A stretch of 64,000 bases of DNA, taken from NCBI GenBank assembly GCA_964439265.1, contig CAYTOA010000016.1, positions 1 to 64,000 on the forward strand. The letters are read 5' to 3'. Shown in pieces: positions 25,516 to 34,413 of the stretch. Position numbers and translations under genes: made by a program. This DNA is from JAGVPT01 sp964439265 (lineage in GTDB: Bacteria; Bacteroidota; Ignavibacteria; UBA10030; UBA8401). The notes beneath the pieces were generated by a model. It made no database searches. It worked only from the letters and a program-made list of their open reading frames with translations, and had not been told where the DNA came from. How positions within the stretch are numbered: position 1 is the stretch's first letter; every line of letters starts with the position of its first letter.

Positions 25516-26478
25516 ATGTCCGATCCAGCAAATACGACAGACCAGCTTCAGCAATTTGAAGAACGCATCGGCCGGGGAGAAAAGATCGAACCAAAAGATT
25601 GGATGCCGGACCGATACCGTCAGCAGCTCATACGGATGATATCGCAGCACGCGCACTCAGAGATCGTCGGAATGCTGCCGGAAGGAAACTGGATCACACG
25701 GGCTCCATCTTTACGCAGAAAGATGGCGCTGCTTGCCAAAGTGCAGGATGAAGCCGGGCACGGACTGTATCTCTACTGTGCGGCGGAGACCCTCGGCGTC
25801 AGCCGCCGGGAGATGATCGAAGCCTTGCTGGCAGGAAGAGCAAAATATTCTCACATCTTTAATTACCCGACACTTTCCTGGGGAGACATCGGCGTCATAG
25901 GCTGGTTTGTCGACGGCGCAGCGATCATCAACCAGACGATGCTGGCGAAATGTTCGTACGGACCGTATTCCCGCGCGAACCTGCGCATCTGCAAAGAAGA
26001 GAATTTTCACAAACGGCAGGGATATGAGATCGTCGTCACTCTTTCTTCCGGCGCTCCGGATCAGCGAGCAATGGTGCAGGATGCCGTGAATCGGTGGTGG
26101 TGGCCTTCGCTGATGATGTTCGGTCCCCCCGATTCAAATTCGCCGAACAGCGCGGAACTCTTGCGATGGAAAATAAAACTGCACAGCAATGACGAACTGC
26201 GCCAGCGTTTTGTCGATAGTACCGTGCCGCAGGCAAAAGCTGCGAACATCAGTCTCCCCGATCCCGAGCTTCGGTATGACGAAAAAAAGGGCTCGTGGCA
26301 TTTTGGGCAAATTGACTGGAACGAATTTTACGACGTGATCAACGGGAATGGACCGTGCAACAAGGAACGGATGAACGCGCGCCGCAAGGCCGATGTCGAG
26401 GGAGCCTGGGTGCGGGATGCGGCACTCGCGTACGCTAAGAAGCGAAGCCTGGAGCAGTCCACGAAGGACACGAAGTAA
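25516..26478 (+). CDS. paaA: 1,2-phenylacetyl-CoA epoxidase subunit PaaA
   Basis: 320 aa catalytic subunit of the ring-1,2-phenylacetyl-CoA epoxidase, a soluble di-iron monooxygenase that activates the aromatic ring of phenylacetyl-CoA with O2. The ferritin-like helices carry the iron-ligand segments EIVGMLPEGNW, KVQDEAGHGLYLY and CKEENFHKRQGYE. Length matches E. coli PaaA (309 aa). It opens a plus-strand run paaA-paaB-paaC-(gap)-paaD; a TATACT hexamer about 100 bp upstream may be the -10 box. Presence of an O2-dependent epoxidase implies at least part-time aerobic life. Confidence 0.97.
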   Translation: MSDPANTTDQLQQFEERIGRGEKIEPKDWMPDRYRQQLIRMISQHAHSEIVGMLPEGNWITRAPSLRRKMALLAKVQDEAGHGLYLYCAAETLGVSRREMIEALLAGRAKYSHIFNYPTLSWGDIGVIGWFVDGAAIINQTMLAKCSYGPYSRANLRICKEENFHKRQGYEIVVTLSSGAPDQRAMVQDAVNRWWWPSLMMFGPPDSNSPNSAELLRWKIKLHSNDELRQRFVDSTVPQAKAANISLPDPELRYDEKKGSWHFGQIDWNEFYDVINGNGPCNKERMNARRKADVEGAWVRDAALAYAKKRSLEQSTKDTK

Positions 26479-26506
26479 CACGAAAGTATACGTTCCAAAA
26501 AAAAGA

Positions 26507-26812
26507 ATGACAGAAAAGAACATAGAAGACGAAAGTGAAGGAGATTTGTGGGAAGTCTTCGTGCAGAGCGAAACCGGCGCCCCTCATGAGCATGCCGGAA
26601 GCGTTCATGCCGCGGATGCCGAGATGGCTCTCCAAAATGCGCGCGATGTCTATGCACGGCGCGGCACTGCCGTTAGTCTCTGGGTTGTCCCGTCACGACA
26701 TATCACGGCAACAACTCCTGCAGACAGCCAACCGTTCTTCGACCCGGCCGACGACAAAGTCTACCGTCATCCTCAATTCTATAAAATTCCTAAAACGGTC
26801 AAAGGGTTTTGA
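26507..26812 (+). CDS. paaB: 1,2-phenylacetyl-CoA epoxidase subunit PaaB
   Basis: 101 aa, the small structural subunit that bridges PaaAC heterodimers into the larger epoxidase assembly. Recognised by LWEVFVQSETGAPHEHAGSV, the DAEMALQNARDVYARR helix and SLWVVPS. The ATG at 26507 lies 28 bp after paaA, behind a purine-rich AAAAAAAAGA stretch. Its TGA stop overlaps the ATG of paaC (ATGA), so the two are translationally coupled. Confidence 0.95.
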   Translation: MTEKNIEDESEGDLWEVFVQSETGAPHEHAGSVHAADAEMALQNARDVYARRGTAVSLWVVPSRHITATTPADSQPFFDPADDKVYRHPQFYKIPKTVKGF

Positions 26813-27585
26813 TGAGCATCGATTTCCAGACACAAAAAGTGCTGGCCGTTTTTTTGACGCGGCTCGGCGACGACCGCCTGGTGCTCGGCCACCGGCTTTC
26901 GGAATGGTGCGGCCACGCGCCGGTGCTCGAAGAGGACATCGCGCTGACGAATATCGCACTTGACGAGATCGGTCAGGCGTCGGCGTTTCTGCATCTTGCA
27001 GGAGAAGTGGAGGGCGGCCGTCAAACGGAAGACGACCTCGCATACTTCCGCGAGGCGACACATTTCACAAATGTCCAGCTTGTTGAACAGCCGAACAGAG
27101 ATTTTGCATCGACCATGGCCCGCCAATTCCTGTTCGACGTACAGAGTTATTTCCTTCTCGAAATACTTCAGAAGAGTGCGTATGAACGGCTCGCAGGAAT
27201 TGCGGCGAAATGCTTCAAAGAAGTGACGTACCATCTTCGTCATTCGAAAGAATGGATGCTGAGGCTCGGCGACGGTACGGAGGAAAGTCATCGCCGATTG
27301 CAATCCGCAGTTGAGGAACTGTGGCCGTTCACGAAAGAGCTTTTCACGTTCGATGATACCGAGCGTGCATTGACGGATCTTGGAATGATCCCGCCGCTGG
27401 AAGGCATAGAGGGAAAATGGAACGAATTGGTTCTCCAGGTACTCAAGTCGGCAACTCTTACCGTCCCTGCAAGCAGCGTTCACATGACCTCCGGAAGCCG
27501 CATCGGCAAACACAGCGAACATCTCGGCCGCATGCTAGCTGAAATGCAAATCCTCGCGAGATCGTTCCCGGGGGTGAAGTGGTAG
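26812..27585 (+). CDS. paaC: 1,2-phenylacetyl-CoA epoxidase subunit PaaC
   Basis: 257 aa ferritin-like subunit that pairs with PaaA and lacks a functional di-iron centre in studied enzymes. Diagnostic segments are LGDDRLVLGHRLSEWCGHAP, EEDIALTNIALDEIGQA and VTYHLRHSKEWMLRLGDGT. The ATG at 26812 overlapping the paaB stop is preferred over a TTG one codon earlier. The gene ends just before a heptamer repeat and an assembly gap. Confidence 0.95.
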   Translation: MSIDFQTQKVLAVFLTRLGDDRLVLGHRLSEWCGHAPVLEEDIALTNIALDEIGQASAFLHLAGEVEGGRQTEDDLAYFREATHFTNVQLVEQPNRDFASTMARQFLFDVQSYFLLEILQKSAYERLAGIAAKCFKEVTYHLRHSKEWMLRLGDGTEESHRRLQSAVEELWPFTKELFTFDDTERALTDLGMIPPLEGIEGKWNELVLQVLKSATLTVPASSVHMTSGSRIGKHSEHLGRMLAEMQILARSFPGVKW

Positions 27586-27593
27586 GTATGAAG

Positions 27594-27736
27594 CTCTTAG
27601 TTCTTAGCTCTTAGCTCTTAGNNNNNNNNNNNNNNNNNNNNNNNNNNNNNNNNNNNNNNNNNNNNNNNNNNNNNNNNNNNNNNNNNNNNNNNNNNNNNNN
27701 NNNNNNNNNNNNNNNNNNNNNATTCATAATTCTTAA
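27594..27736. repeat. Heptamer repeats flanking the assembly gap
   Basis: Left of the N-run are CTCTTAG, TTCTTAG and two further CTCTTAG units (27594-27621); right of it are ATTCATA and ATTCTTA (27722-27735). The assembly therefore breaks inside a heptamer tract, and its true length between paaC and paaD is unknown. Confidence 0.8.
27622..27721. other. Assembly gap (100 N)
   Basis: Exactly 100 N, the conventional placeholder for a scaffold join of unknown size. Any gene between paaC and paaD would be hidden here. Confidence 0.99.
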
Positions 27737-27746
27737 TTGCCTTCCC

Positions 27747-28241
27747 ATGCTTCATCCGACCAAAGAAGAATTGTTCAGCATCCTCGCCAGCGTTCACGAT
27801 CCGGAAACTCCGGCGGTGAACGTGGTCGAGATGGGAATTGTGAGAGATGTTGAATTCAGCGGAGGGGCGGTGCATGTTACGATCACGCCGACGTATTCCG
27901 GTTGTCCCGCCATGAAGGTCATCGAGGACGACATTGTTGCATCCCTTCGATCGGCAGGGTACGAAAACACCTTTGTCGCGACGGTGTCTTCTCCGGCATG
28001 GACGACGGCGTGGCTTAGTAATTCAACGAAACAAAAATTAAAGACATACGGAATCGCCCCCCCGCAACAAATTCCGGAAGAAGTGATTCTCCTCCTCCCC
28101 ACGATACAAGAAACCGTTCCATGTCCATTTTGTGAATCGAGCGAGACCGAGGTGAGGAGCGATTTCGGCTCGACCGCCTGCAAAGCTCTTCACTACTGTA
28201 ATAACTGCCGACAACCGTTCGAGCACCTCAAAGAAATCTAA
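27747..28241 (+). CDS. paaD: Phenylacetate pathway iron-sulfur maturation protein PaaD
   Basis: 164 aa. The N-terminal 80 residues form a MIP18/DUF59 domain (ILASVHDPETPAVNVVEMG, TPTYSGCPAM with its conserved Cys). The C-terminus is a zinc ribbon (VPCPFCES and YCNNCRQPF). PaaD is thought to help deliver an Fe-S cluster to the epoxidase reductase PaaE. The order A-B-C-D follows the usual paa operon, but no paaE follows: the next gene is paaG on the opposite strand, 7 bp away. Confidence 0.93.
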   Translation: MLHPTKEELFSILASVHDPETPAVNVVEMGIVRDVEFSGGAVHVTITPTYSGCPAMKVIEDDIVASLRSAGYENTFVATVSSPAWTTAWLSNSTKQKLKTYGIAPPQQIPEEVILLLPTIQETVPCPFCESSETEVRSDFGSTACKALHYCNNCRQPFEHLKEI

Positions 28242-28248
28242 ACCCAAT

Positions 28249-29034
28249 TCACCTCCCCTTAAACACAGCTTCTCTCTTTTCCAAAAAGGCCTTCACCCCC
28301 TCCTTATAGTCTTCGCTCTTCGATGCGATCTCCTGTACGACGGCTTCGTAATCAAGAAGCGTATCCAAGTCGCTTGCGAGCGACTTGTTAAGCGTTCTTT
28401 TGATGAGACCGATCGAGCGGGTTGGAGCTTTCGCAAGTTTCTCCGCAAGAACGGTCACTGTTTTTTCCAATTCAGCTGCTGGGACGGTGCGATTCACCAG
28501 ACCAACTCGTTCCGCTTCGGCAGCATCGATGTCGCGTCCTGTTGCGGCATACTCAAACGCCTTCGCCATTCCCGTCAGCCTCGGAAGAAACCAGTGCGAT
28601 CCGGAATCGGGTACTAATCCGATACGAATAAACACCTCAATCAATTTCGCAGTGTCCGCCATGATCCGCATGTCGCACGCAAGAGCGATGCTGAGCCCGG
28701 CGCCGGCGGCAACACCGTTGATCATGCCGATGACCGCCTTTTCAATTGAACGCATCTTTTTGATGAGCGGGTTGTAGCTTTTTTCAAGAGATTCTTTGAG
28801 TGAGCGACCCGAACCGCTGTGTTCTTTCAAATCCTGTCCGGAACAAAACGCTTTTTCGCCCGCCCCCCTGAGCACGATGCATCGCGCCGAATCATCTTTT
28901 TCGGCCTGCTTGAATGAGTCATTCAATTCTTTCTTCATCGCTTCGTTAAGTGCATTGTAGCTCTCCGGGCGATTAAGCGTGATGGTGAAGACGGAATTGG
29001 ACATTGAGGTTAAAAGCATACTGTGGTTTGCCAT
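28249..29034 (-). CDS. paaG: Ring-epoxide isomerase-type crotonase PaaG
   Basis: About 261 aa crotonase. FCSGQDLKEH provides the oxyanion-hole region, and LVPDSGSHWFLPRLTG, with Asp in the position used by isomerases, is the signature of PaaG. PaaG turns the phenylacetyl-CoA epoxide into the seven-membered oxepin-CoA. ATG 29034 (MANHSMLL) is used; ATGs at 29019 and 29004 are also possible because none has a clear Shine-Dalgarno site. It is divergent from the sorbosone-dehydrogenase-like gene. Confidence 0.88.
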   Translation of the reverse strand: MANHSMLLTSMSNSVFTITLNRPESYNALNEAMKKELNDSFKQAEKDDSARCIVLRGAGEKAFCSGQDLKEHSGSGRSLKESLEKSYNPLIKKMRSIEKAVIGMINGVAAGAGLSIALACDMRIMADTAKLIEVFIRIGLVPDSGSHWFLPRLTGMAKAFEYAATGRDIDAAEAERVGLVNRTVPAAELEKTVTVLAEKLAKAPTRSIGLIKRTLNKSLASDLDTLLDYEAVVQEIASKSEDYKEGVKAFLEKREAVFKGR

Positions 29035-29205
29035 GGCGTTTCGGATTATGATAGAGATTGGCGTTTTCCGATATGGCTCCATCGGATGGGTTGGTTACTG
29101 TTGAATATACCCGTTTTTTTTCTTAGTATCATCCAAGCAGGTGAAAATGTCGTTACGATTTCCATTGGTTCAAGCAACAGGAAATATACAATGAGGAGGA
29201 GGAAT

Positions 29206-30477
29206 ATGAAGAACTATCTTGTTCCGGCGCTGAAAGGATTGATTCCGGGACTGCTGTTTTATCTGGTCAACTGCGCAGCGCAGGGTCTACCGGAAACAGT
29301 GCACATGACGCCGGTGAAGGAGGCAAAACTTGTTCCTGTCAAGCTCATCGTGCCGGACAAATTCAAGGGACAAATCAAAGACGATCTTGTGCTGAACGTC
29401 CCCGAAGGGTACACGGCAAAAGTGTTCTATGCGGGAGGATTGGGAAAACCTCGTTTCTTCGCCTGGGGACCTGACAGCGTTTTGTACATTGCAAACAAGA
29501 ACAGCGGCGAGATCATTGCACTTCCCGATAAGAACCACGACGGCGTCGCTGACACGGCGATCGTCGCGGCCTCAGGATTTCATCTCTCGCACGACGTGCA
29601 ATTCAATAACGGAGCGATGTACGTCGCCGAAGAACGGCGCATCATGAAATGCACGGACGAGAACGGTGACGGCATTTATGAGACAAAGAAAGTTTTTGTC
29701 GATGAACTCGGAAAAGGGGCGCGGCAGGTCACCGGGGGGCACGACACCCGTACCATCGTCTTCGACCCTGCCCGAAAAAAAATGTACCTTTCAATCGGCT
29801 CGTCATGCAACGTTTGCCGCGAGGATTTTCGCGCGATCATCGAAGAATACAATGATGACGGCACTGGCCGGCGGACATTCGCCAGCGGCATTCGCAACGC
29901 CGTAGGCATGACGATGCACAACGGACGTTTGTGGGCGACGAACAACGGCAGCGATTGGGAAGGGAACGACATTCCTCCGGAATGGGTCGGCGTTGTCCGC
30001 GACGGCGGATTCTACGGGCATCCGTTTGCATATGCACACGGCGTGTACTTCGACTTTAACGCACACGACGAATACCGCGCCCTCCTTCCGCTGACAGCGG
30101 AAGACAGCGCTCGCGTCCGCTCGATGAAACAGCCGTCAGCGCTGGTGCAGGCACATTCTGCCCCGATGGCAATCGAGTTTACAAATCCGTCGCTTCCGGC
30201 GCAATTTCAACACGGAGCCTTTGTCGTGTTCCGAGGGTCATGGAATCGCACACCTCCGACTGGATACAAGCTCGTCTTTTTGAAATTCAAAAATGATGAT
30301 GATACGACTGCGGAGTATGTCACCGACGTGGTCACGGGGTTTCAGCCGACGGGATCGACGTCATCGAAAACGGTCTGGGGACGTCCCGTTGGAGTGGCAA
30401 CCGACCTGCGCGGGAATATTTATTTAAGCTCGGACGATATAACACAATTCATCGCGATCATTTCGCCGGTCAGGTAA
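29206..30477 (+). CDS. PQQ-type glucose/sorbosone dehydrogenase-like beta-propeller protein
   Basis: 423 aa secreted protein. A hydrophobic N-terminus (LKGLIPGLLFYLVNC) suggests export, possibly as a lipoprotein at Cys23 although Asn at -1 is unusual. The body reads as a six-blade propeller of the L-sorbosone dehydrogenase/soluble glucose dehydrogenase family: PEGYTAKVFYAGGLGKPRFFAWGP is typical of blade 1 (shown in part), then DLRGNIYLSSDD near the end, and SCNVCRED with a Cys pair as in many relatives. The ATG at 29206 has a strong GAGGAGGAGGA site. Cofactor and substrate are unknown. A bidirectional terminator follows. Confidence 0.82.
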   Translation: MKNYLVPALKGLIPGLLFYLVNCAAQGLPETVHMTPVKEAKLVPVKLIVPDKFKGQIKDDLVLNVPEGYTAKVFYAGGLGKPRFFAWGPDSVLYIANKNSGEIIALPDKNHDGVADTAIVAASGFHLSHDVQFNNGAMYVAEERRIMKCTDENGDGIYETKKVFVDELGKGARQVTGGHDTRTIVFDPARKKMYLSIGSSCNVCREDFRAIIEEYNDDGTGRRTFASGIRNAVGMTMHNGRLWATNNGSDWEGNDIPPEWVGVVRDGGFYGHPFAYAHGVYFDFNAHDEYRALLPLTAEDSARVRSMKQPSALVQAHSAPMAIEFTNPSLPAQFQHGAFVVFRGSWNRTPPTGYKLVFLKFKNDDDTTAEYVTDVVTGFQPTGSTSSKTVWGRPVGVATDLRGNIYLSSDDITQFIAIISPVR

Positions 30478-30535
30478 GAAGAATATATTTGTTCCCCCCT
30501 GAATAGCAGCCATACTGAGAAATTCTAATTCAAAT

Positions 30536-30571
30536 AAAAAAGGCTCCGGTCGTTGAGACCGAAGCCTTTTT
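30536..30571. terminator. Bidirectional intrinsic terminator
   Basis: AAAAAGGCTCCGGTC and GACCGAAGCCTTTTT form a near-perfect stem around a 5-base loop, with a T-run on each strand. It separates the convergent sorbosone-dehydrogenase-like gene (plus) and the lipoprotein gene (minus, stop 30589) and can serve both. Confidence 0.85.
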
Positions 30572-30588
30572 CTTTTCACGATCAACAA

Positions 30589-32427
30589 TTAGAACGTCTT
30601 GCTGTTTGCCGTTGGATCGATGCTGTTCCCGGCAAGGTCTGTCACATTACTGCTCACAAAAACCACATAGCCGACCGGCAGCGCAGCGCTCGTTGTCACT
30701 CCCAATTGAACAACATAGACGCCGCCAACGAGCCCAAGATAATTCGCCGTGTTCACTGTGAACACAACACCTCCCGTGTTCCCGAAGGAGTAATTGCCAA
30801 CGGCCTCAGCCGTTGAAATCGTAAGAGGCTCCGTAAAGCGGAGGGTATACGTCCATGAGTTTGTACCGCTCGCCGGGGCAACGCTCGATGAGCCCAAGAG
30901 CTGTGGTTTCACGGCGTCAGTGACGTTAATGATATTGCTTGACGGACCTTCAACAAGGTCCTTGCTCACCCCCCGAACAACGTACTGAACCGAACTCGCT
31001 CTCAAAGGATTGGTAGCAGCCGATGGGTACACAAGCGATCCCGTGTTTCCGCTGAACTGAATTCCAGTGAAATTCGCTTGAAGGAGTTGGAACGATCCCC
31101 CGTTGACGCTCCAGTAAATGTTATAGCTGCGCGCGCTCGCATCATAATTCCATTCGAGCCCGACTGTCCCGCCTCCGAAGTCAAGGTTTCCGAAAAGTCC
31201 GGCGATGAATCTTCGTGTAAGGGCGGGTGCCGCCGGCACCGGAGTTGCGCCGTTTGTCGAGAACTGCATTACTTCAAAGTCCCCGGTGATCTGCGGGTTA
31301 TTGAGAACCACCAGATTTGCATTGTCGGTAAGCTGACCGGAGTTGAAGGCTGCCGTCAGGTCTACGGAATACTTTGCCGACCCCACGATTCCCTGCGGCG
31401 TAATTGTCAGCTGCGTAAACCCGGCGTTCCATTGAGCCGAAAATGTAACTGCGGTTGCAGTCTTCTTTAATCCAAGATAGGTAATCTTGATATCATCAAT
31501 AATGGTGCTGCTGCCGAGAGGCAAATCAGTCCGCGTGTATGCTCTTTGCTTGATCGGTTCAGAGAAAGTATAGACCACCTGCAATGCGTTCGATGAAACG
31601 TCGGAATTATTCTCCGGGGTCAAACCGATGACAAAGGGATTAACATTATCGACCGGCGTTATCATAAGTCTTTCCGCCGTGAATTGAGAACGGAGTGACG
31701 CGTTGATGACGTTTGCCGGAAGAGTGAACGCCCCCAGTGTTCCCTGGAGTGAGCCGTCGCTGCTTCGTGATTTAAGGACAACGGTGAGCCCGTTGTCGAC
31801 GGCTGAAAAAAGATAAGCGCCGGAAGCGGAGGTTGTTGTTTGTCCGATCAAGACATTGGGGAAAACGGTAGCATCATACAGCATCACAGATGCATTGACA
31901 ACCGGCTGTTGATTTTGGTCGACAACTTGTCCGGTCACCGTCGTGTTGAGATAGGAAATCTGGAGGAGAGCGCTTCCTACCATGTCGCTCACAGCAGAGT
32001 CGCCCGACGCAAGCGAGGTAAACGTGATAGTGACGTTGTCATAGTAATAGTTTCTGTATTTTTTACTGCTGTCCGTTTGTGCAGCGTTATATGCCACAAG
32101 CGATACGGTAAGCGTGTACTGGCCGGAAGCAACGAGTGCCCCGTTCACGGTCTGATATTTCCCCGCCGGAACATTGGCAAATGAATAAGCTCCCGCGTCG
32201 TCAGAAGTGGCCGATTGTACTGCGCCGTCGTATCCCACGGAAATGACGGCCCCTTTTACCGGCGCATTGGTTATACTATTTACAACAAGGCCGCTAATAG
32301 TTCCTTTCGGCTGATATGTCGCGAGCGATTGAGGCTCCAACGGTGTTGTGGAGTTTTGTTTGCATCCAGCCATCAATGCAACAACACACACAATGCAAAT
32401 ACTGAGTAATACAGATCGTCGATTCAT
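30589..32427 (-). CDS. Large surface lipoprotein with carboxypeptidase-regulatory-like and Ig-like domains
   Basis: 612 aa. The signal peptide ends in a good lipobox, LMAGC, and the ATG at 32427 has GGAG six bases upstream. Residues of about 40-150 and 160-245 are two carboxypeptidase regulatory-like beta-sandwiches (GTISGLVVNSITNAPVKGA, TVTGQVVDQNQQPVVNASV). Around 265-390 and 500-610 are two bacterial Ig-like (SbsA-type) domains with PENNSDVSSNALQVVYTFSEP and VTDLAGNSIDPTA. A fibronectin-like segment lies between. Such proteins are usually adhesins or surface scaffolds; no catalytic motif is visible. It follows the outer-membrane protein gene in the same transcription unit. Confidence 0.8.
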   Translation of the reverse strand: MNRRSVLLSICIVCVVALMAGCKQNSTTPLEPQSLATYQPKGTISGLVVNSITNAPVKGAVISVGYDGAVQSATSDDAGAYSFANVPAGKYQTVNGALVASGQYTLTVSLVAYNAAQTDSSKKYRNYYYDNVTITFTSLASGDSAVSDMVGSALLQISYLNTTVTGQVVDQNQQPVVNASVMLYDATVFPNVLIGQTTTSASGAYLFSAVDNGLTVVLKSRSSDGSLQGTLGAFTLPANVINASLRSQFTAERLMITPVDNVNPFVIGLTPENNSDVSSNALQVVYTFSEPIKQRAYTRTDLPLGSSTIIDDIKITYLGLKKTATAVTFSAQWNAGFTQLTITPQGIVGSAKYSVDLTAAFNSGQLTDNANLVVLNNPQITGDFEVMQFSTNGATPVPAAPALTRRFIAGLFGNLDFGGGTVGLEWNYDASARSYNIYWSVNGGSFQLLQANFTGIQFSGNTGSLVYPSAATNPLRASSVQYVVRGVSKDLVEGPSSNIINVTDAVKPQLLGSSSVAPASGTNSWTYTLRFTEPLTISTAEAVGNYSFGNTGGVVFTVNTANYLGLVGGVYVVQLGVTTSAALPVGYVVFVSSNVTDLAGNSIDPTANSKTF

Positions 32428-32481
32428 AATATTCTCCATTCGAATACAGTTGTATGAATTAATTAAGATAGTAATTTCAAA

Positions 32482-33156
32482 TTAGATGGTGATCGGAATA
32501 CCGATCTGAATTCCACCGGTGATCCCTTTCATCACGAAGTCGAGGTCCGAGCGCGTAGGTGAGACCGTTGCGGCGTAGGCATACCTTCCTTCGATCGCAA
32601 ACGATACTCCTGACGAGCTAAAAAATTGTAATCCAACCAATGCGTGGAGCTGTGCCAATTGTGCATTGACCTGGGCAACTCCGGGGAATGAAGTATAAGT
32701 ACGCTGTGTATTCAACCAGATATAACCCAACCCGCCGCCGCCGTAAATGGAAGCCATGGACACCGGTACACTTACGATATATGACCCGCCGGTGTAATAC
32801 ATCTGTAGAAAATTCGCAGAGCCTCCTTTTTCCGCCTTCCAGACGCTACCGCCAAATTCACCCTGGATGGATTGTCCGCTCGAAGGAGTATACCGCACGC
32901 CTGCCATAACAAAATAATAGTTCTTAAAATCATTCCCTGCGGGGAGCGAATAGTTTTTTTCGATTGATTGATAAATCGCGTTGACGTCTGAAAATTTCTG
33001 TCCAAAATAGTCCCCGGCAACAAATAATGTCAGGGGCGCATCCCCCGGCCTCGGCTGGACTGCAATGACTGGCTTTTGTTGTCCTTGCGCAAAACATGGG
33101 GGGATAAAGAAAATTACAACCAAAAGCAAATACGTCAGGGAACTGAGTTTCTTCAT
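32482..33156 (-). CDS. Outer-membrane beta-barrel protein, hypothetical
   Basis: 224 aa with a signal peptide ending near PPCFAQ and alternating hydrophobic/polar strands (VRYTPSSGQSIQGEFGGSVW, GGGGLGYIWLNTQR, GVSFAIEGRYAY) that fit a small OmpA/porin-like barrel of about eight strands. The last residues (GGIQIGIPITI) form a plausible terminal strand for BAM recognition. No named family recognised. It is 54 bp upstream of the lipoprotein gene, and the two probably act together at the outer membrane. Confidence 0.65.
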   Translation of the reverse strand: MKKLSSLTYLLLVVIFFIPPCFAQGQQKPVIAVQPRPGDAPLTLFVAGDYFGQKFSDVNAIYQSIEKNYSLPAGNDFKNYYFVMAGVRYTPSSGQSIQGEFGGSVWKAEKGGSANFLQMYYTGGSYIVSVPVSMASIYGGGGLGYIWLNTQRTYTSFPGVAQVNAQLAQLHALVGLQFFSSSGVSFAIEGRYAYAATVSPTRSDLDFVMKGITGGIQIGIPITI

Positions 33157-33360
33157 AGAAGATCCTTCCTAGGCATTGGCCGATCGAAATTATCGTGTCA
33201 TAAAATTCCATCAGAAAGAACTAATACTTCCGTTGAAATGCAACCCTCTAAAATCCAGAGTTGACCTGTGTCACGATGTTTTTCCGTAGGGATTTTACGA
33301 AAAGGTGAGAAAGCCCCATGCAATCAATGCCAAATCATCAACAGCACCCGCCATCTGGTC

Positions 33361-33533
33361 GTGTTACAGTTTCAGCTCCGCCGCTTTTGGCGGAAGGGTT
33401 TTCCTCGTTCCCAATCTCCGATTAGGAGCGCTGTGATCCTGCCGCTCGATGTCTTCAGACGAAAAGACGAGATTTGCAAGTCGCTCCCAAACAGAGTTTG
33501 GGAGCGAGAATGGAAATTCTCAAACTGTAACAC
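33361..33533. repeat. MITE-like element with nested palindromes
   Basis: Terminal arms GTGTTACAGTTTCAG (33361-33375) and CTCAAACTGTAACAC (33519-33533) are inverted repeats matching at 14 of 15 positions. Inside are two hairpins of one family: 33406-33430 (CGTTCCCAATC with partner) and 33481-33510 (arms CGCTCCCAAAC and GTTTGGGAGCG). The second is copied at 48939-48968. The sequence from 33157 to 33565 holds no gene besides this element. CCATCT occurs just outside both ends, but spacing differs so I do not call it a target duplication. Confidence 0.7.
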
Positions 33534-33565
33534 TGCCCACCATCTACTAAGAGAAGCCTGCTGTT

Positions 33566-34339
33566 CTATTTCCCCTTCCATTCAGGCTTTCTCTTTTCTC
33601 CAAAAGCCTTCATTCCTTCTTTCTGATCCTCGCTCGCGAAAAGCATGTAAAAATTTTTCCGTTCAAATTCGAGACCGCCTTCGATCGTCGTATCGAATGA
33701 TTTTAACACGGCTTCTTTTCCCAGTCGGACGGCGAGAGGAGGTTTCGAGGCGATGAGCTTTGCAAGGTTCTTCGCTTCCTCGATAATATATTCATTCGGG
33801 ACTACTTTGACGACGAGCCCCCATTTTCTCGCTTCCTCGGCGTTGATCATCGAGCCCGTGAGCACCATTTCCATCGCCTTGGACTTGCCGACGGCGCGTG
33901 TGAGACGCTGTGTTCCTCCGGCCCCCGGAATAACGCCGAGATTGATTTCCGGCTGGCCGAATTTCGCCGATTCCGACGCAATAATGATATCGCACGTCAT
34001 TGCCAGTTCGCATCCGCCGCCGAGCGCAAAACCGCTCACAGCCGCAATGATCGGCTTTTTTATTTTTCGAATCCGGTCCCATCTCGCAAACTGATCGCGC
34101 TGCAGCATTTCGACGGCCGATGCGTCTGCCATCTCTTTGATGTCGGCTCCGGCAGCAAATGCTTTGTCGTTTCCCGTGAGGATAATGCACCGTACGTCAT
34201 TCTCTTTGTCGAGCTCTTCAAGGGTTGAGACCAACTCTTCCATCAACTTCATGTTGATTGCATTCAACACGTCCGGCCGGTTGAATTGTATGAGGGCATA
34301 GCCCGCTTCCTTCGTTAGAATGATCGTCGTGAGGTTCAT
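33566..34339 (-). CDS. Enoyl-CoA hydratase (PaaF-like crotonase)
   Basis: 257 aa, a classic crotonase. Oxyanion-hole motifs are FAAGADIKEM and FALGGGCELAMTCD, and both catalytic acids are present, Glu in GGCELAM and Glu in GQPEINLGVIPGAGGTQ, so water addition to enoyl-CoA is expected. In this neighbourhood the best role is PaaF, hydrating 2,3-dehydroadipyl-CoA, but a general fatty-acid role is possible. It lies 74 bp after another crotonase gene on the same strand. Confidence 0.88.
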   Translation of the reverse strand: MNLTTIILTKEAGYALIQFNRPDVLNAINMKLMEELVSTLEELDKENDVRCIILTGNDKAFAAGADIKEMADASAVEMLQRDQFARWDRIRKIKKPIIAAVSGFALGGGCELAMTCDIIIASESAKFGQPEINLGVIPGAGGTQRLTRAVGKSKAMEMVLTGSMINAEEARKWGLVVKVVPNEYIIEEAKNLAKLIASKPPLAVRLGKEAVLKSFDTTIEGGLEFERKNFYMLFASEDQKEGMKAFGEKRKPEWKGK

Positions 34340-34413
34340 GCAAGGCTCGCAGCTATTTTGAGTAAGAGATGAGCGTTATTTGTATCAGCGGAAAAAATTT
34401 GCCTTTTGCGCTT

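Noticed and set aside
33351..33545. CCATCT as target-site duplication of the MITE-like element
   Set aside because: The two copies lie at different distances from the terminal repeats, so coincidence is likely.
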